Source: Sabellastarte sp. h YS-2021 (taxonomy: Eukaryota; Annelida; Polychaeta; Sabellida; Sabellidae). Taken from it: a stretch of 64,000 bases of DNA. Made by a program: the position numbers and the translations under genes. Location: contig OZ024935.1 in the NCBI GenBank assembly GCA_964017235.1, forward strand, positions 2,542,001 through 2,606,000. Reading direction: 5' to 3'. Below the pieces are notes generated by a model. It worked only from the letters and a program-made list of their open reading frames with translations, was not told the DNA's origin and made no database searches. Numbering within the stretch: the stretch's first letter is position 1; the number at the start of each line of letters is the position of its first letter. Below, piece after piece: positions 37,801 through 49,800 of the stretch.

Positions 37801-40800
37801 AAAACCACACCTGGTATATTTATACTTCAAACAAAATTTTGTGCTATCTGGCAAATCTAACCTCCTAGTGTTTCTGAAGTTATGGCATCTTCAAAGAAAA
37901 AAATGATATATTTAGCATTCACTGAGGTGGTTATTAACATATTGCAGCGATCAGTGATTCATATAATATAAATTCCCCATTTTAGGCACATTAAAAAAAT
38001 CCCACATTATTCTGATTCCACTTGTGGAATTGTGTGGATATGCCTTTTCGGGGGAAAAAAAGCTTTAATTGATTCATCTTTTACTTTGCAGCAGGAGTTG
38101 TTGATCTAGCTACTTAGTCACAGAGATTATGTTAATAGGTCAAATGTATAGACTTGACTTCCTTCAGAAGATAAGATGACTAGGGAAAAAATACTTTCTC
38201 ATAAACAGTTTTTCATGTACAGTATTTTATGTATCTCCAGCTAAGTGAAAATTAATAACTTGTCTCTTTTTTCTCTTTCATCCAACTCTGTATTTCCTTT
38301 TGTGTGCTATCTATCTGGAGGCAGGTTCATGGAAAGTCCCACTCACCTGCAGGGGTACTATTGTGTTTTACATAATGTGTCTACACACTGAGTGAAAAGG
38401 TTGATAAGAGATATCAAGATGCATTCATTTCTTTTCATTAAGGGATATGCTTGCAGTAAATCTTTTTGGGGGTAAACAATTCAAACAAGGACATTTATCT
38501 ATAGGTTTATGGAAGTGGATCCTTATGGAAGTAATATTTTGTGGAAAGAATGTCTTGTCTGTTTTGAGAGAATGGAAAAAGCCTTGTGTAAAAACCTCAG
38601 TGTTTCAGGATGTTCACATTTAGAGTCATGTGTGAATGAAAACTGTTAACAGTAACATCTAACAACACGACTTTGTGAATTCTTTTTACAATGGAACAAT
38701 ACAGGATTTCAAAAGGAGGATTATCTTAAGAATATTTGTCTTATAAAAATATCAAATAGTAATGAACTTTCAGAGGCATAAAGTGCCTCAAAGATATAAA
38801 ACATATGAATGTATCTAACTAAAGCCAATCACAGTTTACTACAGTATATCTTTATCATTATAAATCTAGAATTAAATATCTTCTGGAAAAAAATTACGAT
38901 CCCAAATTTGCAGCTACAGTTTCTCTTCAGGCAACCTATAACAAAAATGATTCGTAAAATATACTACTTTACGAAACTCAATAAAGCTCACATTCTGCTT
39001 ACAGCTTAATACTGCAACTGCTATAGTTTTTAAATAATCCACTTTTTGATCAGACACAAAACACAGTAAAGCTTATATTCTGCTTACAGTCTCATACTGC
39101 AACTACTACAGCTCTCCATCTGGGCCGCTCGTTTTTGTTAGCAAAAAACCTTTTTCTAGTTCAATTAATAAAGAGATCAGTTAATAAATTTTGCAACTTT
39201 ATACCTTTTAGTTTACAAATTAGTGTTTTTTTCTTGCAATCAAATGATCTCGTTTTGACACTTTGTCTTTACACAGATTTTCTCTGTCTTTTGATTTTTA
39301 TGTCAGCTGACTTGTCAGTCAGCTGACATTATGTCGTCACTCTGCGGCGTGGGCGTACGCGTCCGCGTACGCGTCCGCGTGAACAACTTCTCCTCCAAAA
39401 CTACAAGGCCTAGAGACGTGCTGTTTTTTTTAAAAGATACCTTATCTATCGAGGATGAAAAATTGTTCAAGGCATGCAAATCTGTCTGTTCGTCTGTTTG
39501 CTAGAGACATTACAAGGGGGGTACCCCCACCAAAAGTGTGAAAATTTCAACACTTAATCACAATTTTCTCAGTGACTATTGCAGGGATTTCTCTCATATC
39601 TTGCATATATGTACTAGGCCACAGGTAGATTCTCTTGTGTGAGTATGAGACCTGGATCTGTCTTACTTTTTTTTAATAAATTTTTTTAATAATTTTTAAT
39701 GCATTAAAATTCATGAAATCATGCACAAAATCATTTATAACTTGAAAAGTGTTGCATTTAGAGCATTTTGTTAAAATATGTTATTCAGCTACTTTTTTCA
39801 TAGCTACAATATGGTGAGTAAGTTGGGTGCCTGTCTCAATAGCTAAGTGAGTAATAGCTACTTTTGGGCTTTTCAGTAACTTCCATCATGAGTAAAATCA
39901 CTTGTAACTTAAAAACTATTGCATTTAGAGAATTTCGTATAAATATGTTATTCAGCTACTTTTGGGTCAGCTATAACATAGTAAAATTTTAGACCTGTAG
40001 CTCATGGCATAGCTGAGTAATAGCTACTTTTAGGTTATCACTGTTGAGTAAATCGCTTATAACTTCAAAACTATTGCATTTAGAGAATTTCGTATAAACA
40101 TGTTATTCAGCTACTTTTGGGTCAGCTATAACATAGTAAAATTTCAGACCTGTAGCTCATGGCATAGCTGAGTAATAGCTACTTTTAGGTTATCACTGTT
40201 GAGTAAATCGCTTATAACTTGGAAACTATTGCATTTACAGTATTTTGTTTCAATATGTTATTCACCTATTTTGGGATCAGCTATAACATAGTGAAGTTTC
40301 AGATCTGTGGCTCATTGCATAGCTGAGTAATGGCTACTTTGAAGTTCTCACTATTGAGTAAATCACTTGTAACTTAAAACCTATTGCATTTAGAGAATTT
40401 CGTATAAATATGTTATTCAGCTACTTTTGGGCCAGCTATAACATAGTGAAATTTCAGATCTGTAGGTCATGGCATAGCTGAGTAATAGCTACTTTTAGGT
40501 CATCACTATTGAGTAAATCAGTTGTAACTTGAAAACTATTGCATTTACAGTATTTTGCTTAAATATGTTGTTCACCTACTTTTGGGTCAGCTATAACATA
40601 GTAAAATTTCAGACCTGTAGCTCATTGCATAGCTGAGTAATAACTACTTTGAGGTTCTCACTATTGAGTAAATCAGTTGTAATTGCAAAACTATTGCATT
40701 TAGAGAATTTCGTATAAATATGTTATTCAGCTACTTTTGGGCCAGCTATAACATAGTAAAATTTCAGACCTGTAGCTCATTGCATAGCTGAGTAATAACT

Positions 40801-43800
40801 ACTTTGAGGTTCTCACTATTGAGTAAATCAGTTGTAATTGCAAAACTATTGCATTTAGAGAATTTCGTATAAATATGTTATTCAGCTACTTTTGGGCCAG
40901 CTATAACATAGTGAAATTTCAGATCTGTAGGTCATGGCACAGCTGAGTAATAGCTACTTTGAAGTTCTCACTATTGAGTAAATCAGCTGTAATTGCAAAA
41001 CTATTGCGTTTAGAGAATTTCGTATGAATATGTTATTCAGCTACTTTTGGGCCAGCTATAACATAGTGAAATTTCAGATCTGTAGGTCATGGCACAGCTG
41101 AGTAATAGCTACTTTGAAGTTCTCACTATTGAGTAAATCAGTTGTAATTGGAAAACTATTGCATTTACAGAATTTCGTATAAATATGTTATTCAGCTACT
41201 TTTGGGTCAGCTATAACATAGTGAAATTTCAGACCTGTAGCTCATGGCATAGCTGAGTAATAGCTACTTTTAGGTCATCACTATTGAGTAAATCAGTTGT
41301 AACTTCAAAACTATTGCATTTACAGTATTTTGCTTAAATATGTTGTTCACCTACTTTTGGGTCAGCTATAACATAGTAAAATTTCAGACCTGTAGCTCAT
41401 TGCATAGCTGAGTAATAACTACTTTGAGGTTCTCACTATTGAGTAAATCAGTTGTAATTGCAAAACTATTGCATTTAGAGAATTTAGTATAAATATGTTA
41501 TTCAGCTACTTTTGGGTCAGCTATAACATAGTAAAATTTCAGACCTGTAGCTCATGGCATAGCTGAGTAATAGCTACTTTTAGGTCATCACTATTGAGTA
41601 AATCAGTTGTAACTTGAAAACTATTGCATGTACAGTATTTTGCTTAAATATGTTGTTCACCTACTTTTGGGTCAGCTATAACACAGTAAAATTTCAGACC
41701 TGTAGCTCATGGCATAGCTGAGTAATAGTTACTTTGAGGTTATCACTGTTGAGTAAATCGCTTATAACTTGGAAATTATTGCATTTAGAGTATTTTGTTT
41801 CAATATGTTATTCACCTATTTTGGGGTCAGCTATAACATAGTGAAGTTCCAGACCTGTGACTCATTGCATAGCCGAGTAATAGCTACTTTGAAGTTCTCA
41901 ATGTTGAGCAAATCACTTATAATTTGAAAGCTATTGCATTTAGAGAATTTAGTATAAATATGTTATTCAGCTACTTTTGGGTCAGCTATAACATAGTAAA
42001 ATTTCAGACCTGTAGCTCATGGCATAGCTGAGTAATAGCTACTTTTAGGTTATCACTGTTGAGTAAATCACTTATAACTTGGAAACTATTGCATTTAGAG
42101 TATTTTGTTGCAATATGTTATTCACCTATTTTGGGGTCAGCTATAACATAGTGAAGTTCCAGACCTGTGGCTCATTGCATAGCTGAGTAATAGCTACTTT
42201 GAAGTTCTCACTGTTGAGTAAATCAGTTGTAATTGGAAAACTATTGCCTTTACAGAAATTTGTGCAAATATGTTATTCAGCTACTTTTGGGTCAGCTATA
42301 ACATAGTGAAATTACAGACCTGTAGCTCATGGCACAACTGAGCAATAGCTATTCTCAGGCACTGACTGTTGAGTAAATCGGCTATAACTTGAAAAATATT
42401 GCATTTGGAGTATTTTGTTAAAATATATTGTTCACCTACTTTTGGGTTAGCTATAACATAGTGAAATTACAGACCTATAGCTCATGGCATAGCGGAGCAA
42501 TAGCTATTTTCAGGTTCTCACTATTGAGTAAATCAGTTGTAACTTGAAAACTATTGCATTTACAGTATTTTGCTTAAATATGTTGTTCACCTACTTTTAG
42601 GTCAGCTATAACAGAGCAAAAATTCAGACATGTAGCTCATTGCATAGCTGAGTAATAGTTACTTTGAGGTTCTCACTCTTGAGTAAATCAGTAGTAACTT
42701 GAAAACTATTACATTTAGAGTATTTTGTTAAATATGTTTTTCACAGACGTTTTGGTCAGCTATAACATAGTGAAATTGCAGACCTCTATGTCATGGCATA
42801 GCTGAGCAATAGCTTCTTTCAGGTTCTCACTGTTGAGTAAATCATTGTATCCAACCTGTAGGAAATCATGGGCTGGGAATCTGTTAATATGGTCCGATTT
42901 GACCTTGGAACCCTCCTTCAAGGTCAAATGAGGATAGCCAAACATAAAAGTGCTTATAACTCGCTTATTATTGGTCCTACAGGTTTGGAATGAAAACCAA
43001 CCTATAGAAAATCATGAGCTGGGAATTTTTTGGTGTGGTCGGATTTCACCTTGGACCCCTCCTTCAAGGTCAAATGAGGATAGCCAAACTTAAAAGTGCT
43101 TATAACTCGCTTATTATTGGTCCTAGAGGTTTGGAATGGAAAACCAACCTATAGAAAATCATGGGCTGGGAATCTTTTGGTGTGGTCAGATTTCACCTTA
43201 GACCCCTCCTTCCAGGTCAAACGAAGATAGCCAAACTTAAAGTGCTTATAACTCGCGTATTATTGGTCTTGGAGGTTTGGGATGGTAAACCAACATATAG
43301 GAAATCATGGGCTGGGATTCTTTTGGTGTGGTCAGATTTGACCTGGGACCCCTCCTTCAAGGTCAATTGAGGATAGCCAAACTTACAATTGCTTAGAACT
43401 CGCTTATTATTGGTCCTACAGGTTTGGGATGGTAAACAAGCTACAGGAAATCATGGGCTGGGAATTTTTTTGTGTGGTCGGATTTGACCTTGGACCCCTC
43501 CGTCAAGGTCAAACAAGGATAGGCAAACTTAAAAAGTGCCTATGACTGATTTATTATTGGTCCGAGAGGTTTGGGATGGTAAACCATCCTAAATTCTTTG
43601 GCTGGGAATCTTTTGGTATGGTCAGATTTGACCTTTGGACCCCTTCTTCATGGTCGAACGAGGATATTGCATTTATAGTATTTCTTTAAATATTTTTAAC
43701 CTACTTTTTACACTTAAACAATTACCTTGTTACTTTATTTCATAATACCATTTGCAGGGCACAACTTTTTTGTCCTTTTTTTCTGTCAGCTTCGGAATAT

Positions 43801-46800
43801 CTTTCGAACATGCTGTTCAGTTACCATTTACTGTATTTCTGTACAGCTCTTTCCCTGATAATTATGCTTTCCTCTCATTATCACCATCACAAATCAAAAA
43901 CATTCAGTCAGCTGACACAGTGCCCGTTCACGGGCACTCTCCTCTTGTTTTTCTCTTGCACCTTTATACAACTAATACTCTCTCTTCTGAAAGACACTTT
44001 GTACTTTTACACCTCTGCAATATCTCATTGTATTCAACATTATTTCCCCAGGTGCTAGCATCTCTGATGCTATTTTTTTTAAGATTAATTTTTGGCTACT
44101 CTGTCAATTTGACAAACTAACTAGTTAAATAATTGAATTATTGATTGCTCTAATTCTGTATTTCCAGGCAGAAAGAGTAAAAAGGAGGACACATTTGGCA
44201 TGCGCGATGAAGACTGGAACGTCTACAAGGAAATTGTGAGTTTGTGGAATTGGCTTTTGGTAATGATGAGTTTCTCATGGTTGTTATGTCATTCATGTAA
44301 ATCTGCACTGTAGCAACTAGGATTTGAATTACCTTTTTACCTTAGCCAGTTGACACATTTGGTTGTAATGCAGGAGATGGATTGTAGCTTTACACCAGTG
44401 CTTAGTTGGATGACATAGTTTGTTATGTTGCTTCAGTGTGTAGAGAGACTTTCTGTGACTGCTGTCTCTTTAGTAAGTACCCCACTTAGAGAGTTTTGGT
44501 GGAAATTGTTTTTATTATTGTTTCTAGAGGTTTGGCTTCGCAAACCAACCTATAAGAAATCTTATGCAGGGATTTTCTGAAAATGTGTCACATTTGACAT
44601 TGATCCTCCCCTTCAAGGTCAAAAAAGGATAGCCAAACTTAAAAAAGTTTTTGTTTTAAACAACGATTGTCGAAATGTAAAAGTGTTTATTAATATGCAG
44701 GAATTTGTGGGCTTGGAGTTTTTTTATGTGGTCTGATTTTACCGTGGGTCCCCAGTTGAAAGTCAAAGTGGCCTAAATAATAGTGCCTATATAGTCCTCG
44801 TTATTGACCCTAACATGGGTGCTAGGTGAAGAGCTTGTTAACTAAGGTATTATATCTGTGCAGTGCGCTTGGTCCAGTTCGTCATTTACCACATGAAGGG
44901 ACACAGTGATGTAATTCACTCCAACCCAAAAGGTCAGGATTGAATTCACAGACCGTACCTCAAATGGGAAAGTAGGTAGCTTTTGATGGCTGACTTTTTA
45001 CAGGACTGTGACTGGACTGACTGGTATGTGTTTCTCTCTGTACTCCATTACAAGGCTTGCAGGACAAGATGTGATGCTGTCCTGCCGTGATCGTACCTGC
45101 TTAAAGGGACGTAAATCCAAAACTTTATCAGGCAGTCTTGCGTTGTTGCCCACTAAAGATGGCCATTTTATTTTTCTGATTGGGAGTTAAGTTTGCTGTG
45201 TTGATTGTTTCAGACTTTCATAGCGTGATTGTTGCTGTTGCAAGTAGGAACAGTTAAGTAGGCTCTGTATCTCTGTGTGAAGAGCATTTAAGTGACATGC
45301 CATGACAACATTTAGCAACTACCTTGTTTATCAACTCGTATAATTTAAGGATAAGTAAAGATAATAGATACAAACCCTGTAATTGCAGAAATTATGAGCT
45401 TTGTGTGATATATTTATGAACCTTTATAGCGATTTTGTTTTACCAGAACTGCCATGTTTTGGTTTCATGAGTTTCACTTCCTGTCAGTGGTTTTATTGGT
45501 GAGATACCAAAACAGAAAAATATGCCTACTACCCATCCCAAGCAGAAAGGGACATAAAGCTAAACCTTTGTTGGGCGGTCTTGGGTTGTTGCCCATTACA
45601 GCCATTTTTAACCCCAGCCCATAAAGGCTGGGGTTATAGTCGTCCCCTGTGCCGTCCGGGCTGCAGCAGTAGCAGTGGGGGCGGCGGGCATAAAGTTTGT
45701 GGGTGTTCCACAGCCTAAACCCCTGCATGGATTTCACCAAATTTTCTGGATATATTTAGTGGGATATCCAGTAATAACTGTTGGCATGGCAACACTTTTA
45801 AGATTTTCAAGTCTTAAAGTTTGTTCTAAAATCTTTAATGTTTTCTGTAACCTAAAATATTGCACCTAGCTTCATCAGATTTGCACAAAATGTAAATGGA
45901 TAGGAAAGTTTGCCTTGTTTTGGAAACAAAATGGCCGCCATATCACATCTTTAATGCCAAATAGGAGGGCAAAAATACCAAAAAGGCCTTATATCTCCCT
46001 TATAATTGTTTCTTGGGCTTCAAAATATGAAAACTACTTGTAAGAAATCATGACCTGTGAATCTTTTGTAGAACATCTCGTGGGTTCTCTATACTTCTTA
46101 CAACAAGTTGTTCCTAAGATTTTCCCAAATCTCAATGTTGTTGGCCATTTAGCTGTACCTGCGGGCTGGGGTTCTTGCCTGTCGAGGCTGGCTATCTTCT
46201 TTTTCTGATTGTGAATTAAGTTTGTTGTGTATTGATTGATTGGTTCAGAATGTGACGGCAGGAGATTCAGACTCTGAGGCAGAACAGGAGCAGATAGATG
46301 AGCTGGAGACTTATCTGAAAGAGTATGACCCAGAGTACAGAGAGTGAGTAAAAATGAGTATAAACAGAGTACTGAGAGTGAGTAAAAGTAAGTATAAAAC
46401 TAAGTACAGATAGTGAATAAAAGTAAGTATAAAATTGAGCACTGAGTACTGAGTGAAAATAAGTATAAAACTGAGTACAGAGAGTGAGTAAATATGAGTA
46501 TAAAACGGAGTACTGAGTGTGAGTAAAAGTAAGTATAAGTTCAGAGAGTGAGTAAAATAAGTGTAAAACTGAGTACTGACAGTGAGTAAAAGTATAAAAT
46601 TGAGTATTGAGTGAGTAAAAAAAGTATAAAACTGAGTACAGGGAGAGAGAGTAAATATGAGTAAAACTGAGTACTGAGAATTAGTAAAAGTAAGTATAAA
46701 ATTGAGTACTGAGAGTGAGTAAAAATAAGCATAACACTCAGTACAGAGAGTGAGTAAATATGAGTATAACTGAGTAAGAGAGTCAAAATTTTACTATTGA

Positions 46801-49800
46801 GTGTGGAGAATGTGTGAAAATAGATCAAGCATTTAAAGTGCGTAAAAATAATGAGAATTTACAGACGCTAATTACAGAGTGCAAAGATGGTGTAAAAGTA
46901 GTTCTGAGAGTGTATAAAATATCAGCTACAGTTACAATAAAATAAAATCTATTCAAAAATTTATTCCCATATTTAAAACTTTCTTATAGCCAAGAGAGGT
47001 CATTTATGTTCATAGATTCTTCCTGTATCTTCCAGTATTAATGTTGTATTTAATTTCACAAATTTTTGCTGTGTTCTGTACACTTTGTATTGTACGTTTC
47101 TGCAGTTGCAGTGAAGCTTCAAGTTCTGTGGACATCAGGGAATACTACAGACTGCACATAGCTGTTGAACAGATCAGGTCAGTCCCATTGAGTGTTTGAC
47201 TTGTTGTTTTTAAGTGTACTGGAGCAGTGGATATCTAATCTAATCGTACTCTTAAAAACACCTAATCTTTGTACCAGCATATGCAAAGGTGCAGAAACAG
47301 AACCAGCAGGTTTAAGTCTCTTTCCTGAAATATGTTCAAGGGCAAGCACTATGGATATGAGGTTGTAAAGATTTTTCAAAACACTTAGGGACATTTTATT
47401 GCTGTGAAGCTCTAAATTGCTCATTGTGCAAGAATGGATTGTCCAGAAGACAAAAACCATCATCCACAAAAGGTGAGATAGTTTGGGTGGTGTGGAGCCA
47501 AGTCTGAACAGAGTCTTTAGGTTTTGTGTGAAAAAAGCCTTTGGTTGTTTGTTTGATGTTCAGATTAGATAGTTCTACAGATGTAAGTCTCTAGCTACCA
47601 AATTAATTGTGAATATGCATGCCAGAAATCAACAATCTGTTGCCACGACCAAATTTACTTGAATTTACCATTGCAGACAGAAGGTTAACTTGAATTTAGA
47701 GCGTTTCATACTAAATGTTGTACTTCAAAAGGGCGTACTTATGAACTGTTAGCAATATTCAGTTGGCAGGCAATTCAGCAAAAACAATTTTGAACTTGTG
47801 TAGCTATGTTGGCCCTCAATAATGGTTGCTTGTTCAGTCAATCTGTATCAGTCTGAGATAGTGGTGTCATCACGAGCAGTCATATCGCCAGATTCACGGG
47901 TGATAGAATAAATGAACAATAATCGAGGATCAGTCTGTGATGCAGCTTATGAACATTATGTATTCATTTTTATTAATATATATTAATAAAATTTTTATTT
48001 TCATGCGGTTTATTTTGATTTATGATGTAACTATGGTGATGACAACATCCTCTCCTACATAGCTCTTCCTACAGGAAGTATAACATGTAAGTTTTGATTG
48101 TAGAAATGATGTCCTCAGGTTCATACTCTATGACCTCTATAAAAGGACGGTACTTCCAGCGGATAATGGACGAGCGCAGTGCGCGAGTCCATTATGCCGG
48201 AAGTTTCGTCCTTTTATAGAGGTCATAAAGTCCGAACTTGAGGACTTTATTTCTATTATAAAGACCAGTTTATTTCATTAATCCATAAATAGTATTGTAA
48301 ATATGTTGTTATACACACCTATTTGTCACACTATATTTTGTGTGTATCATTTGGTTCTCTATTATCGGCGATCGTCCATTTATTGCCTCAGATAAAGGTA
48401 CGCAAAAATATGCGCACTGCATTGTTTTGTGTGGTCTGCACACTTCCGGTCTTTATACTACATTTTATTGCTCCAATTATTCACCATTTTAACAACTGTC
48501 AGCACAAAAGAAACATAAAATCTAATATATTTCAGTATAAGTTATCAATGCACATCTATTTATAAGAGCAAATATAGGTTTAATTTGTGAAGCGGTGGCA
48601 TCGTAATATTGCTCACGGTTTTGTTCTCTGTATTGAGACCTCAAATACCCTGACGATGACACCACTATTCTGAGAGAACCTTTATAAAGGCTGGGGTAAA
48701 CCATCAACCTGAAGTACTAACCCTTCTTAGTTCAAAGTTGGGACTAACCCTTCTGACTACCTGTATTGTTGACAGGGTTCTATGAGTTGATATATCAGCC
48801 CTCCATACTAAGCATAAAACAGACTTAAATACTACCTCTTATGACTACTTCTATTGTTGACAGGGTCCCTGAGTTGCTGTTCCAGCCCTCCATGCTAGGT
48901 ATAGAACAGGCGGGACTGGCAGAGACCATAGGATTTGTACTCAGCAAAATGTCAGAACAGGAACAGAACCGAGTTGTACAGGTGAGGGTTAAGGTTGTAC
49001 AAGGTCGAGATATGTCTGTACTCGGTCAGCCAACGTGGGCGATATTTACAGCAATAAAGCTTAGAGTCGGGTACTCGGGTATGTGATTTTTGATTCGGGT
49101 AAATATTCAGGGTTCAGGTACCCGGATATCCGGATAACCGTTGAGATCACTAAAAAAACCAACACTGAATCAGATTCTGCTTGTAGATCTTATACCTTAA
49201 TAATAAAATTAATATAACACTACTCTAATGATCAAGACCACACATGTGCAGAGTAATTAGTGACAATGTTTTATTTTTATCTCCAACTTCTTTGTGTTGA
49301 TCCTGGGGTCCCCTTATAAGTGGGTAGGCACATTGTTTATTGATGTTAAACCATATCTATTGCTTTAGAACAGGGTTGTAGGTATTGGTGTGTTACAAGA
49401 AATACTATTATTGACAGCATAACACATAATCATTATAAGTATCGTTAATTCAGTGCACTGAATCTCCCGCAGTAGATTAATTCTACTTCTGTTTTCTGTT
49501 TTAGCACGTGTTTATCACTGGTAGCTGTGGCTGTCTGCCTCACTTCAAGCCTCGACTAGAACATGAGCTTTTGATGCTCCGCCCTTTCCAGTCCTCGTTT
49601 CAGGTCCACTCAGCAGCCAATCCAGAGCTGGATTCCTGGAAGGGAGCTCGGCAGTGGGGAATGAGTGGCAGTTTCAACACAAAGGCAGTCACTCGGGCGG
49701 AGTATGAGGAGCATGGGAGTGGCTACCTGAAGGAAGACTCGGTAACAAATAGGTACTTCCCCTCACCTGGTGGCGGGGTACAGGGGGAGGAGACACTGAT

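Larger units (their letters stand above)
47178..48863 (+). other. ACTR5: Intron 14
   Basis: It contains the palindrome at 48103-48253 and the exon 15 relic at 48751-48822. The rest is AT-rich with no feature I can name. Confidence 0.5.

Noticed and set aside
39340-39385. CpG-island promoter
   Set aside because: The CpG-rich GTACGCGTCCGCG stretch is only about 45 bp and sits at the edge of a repeat.
46541-46828. 95-aa minus-strand frame
   Set aside because: Translation of the exon 13 donor minisatellite.
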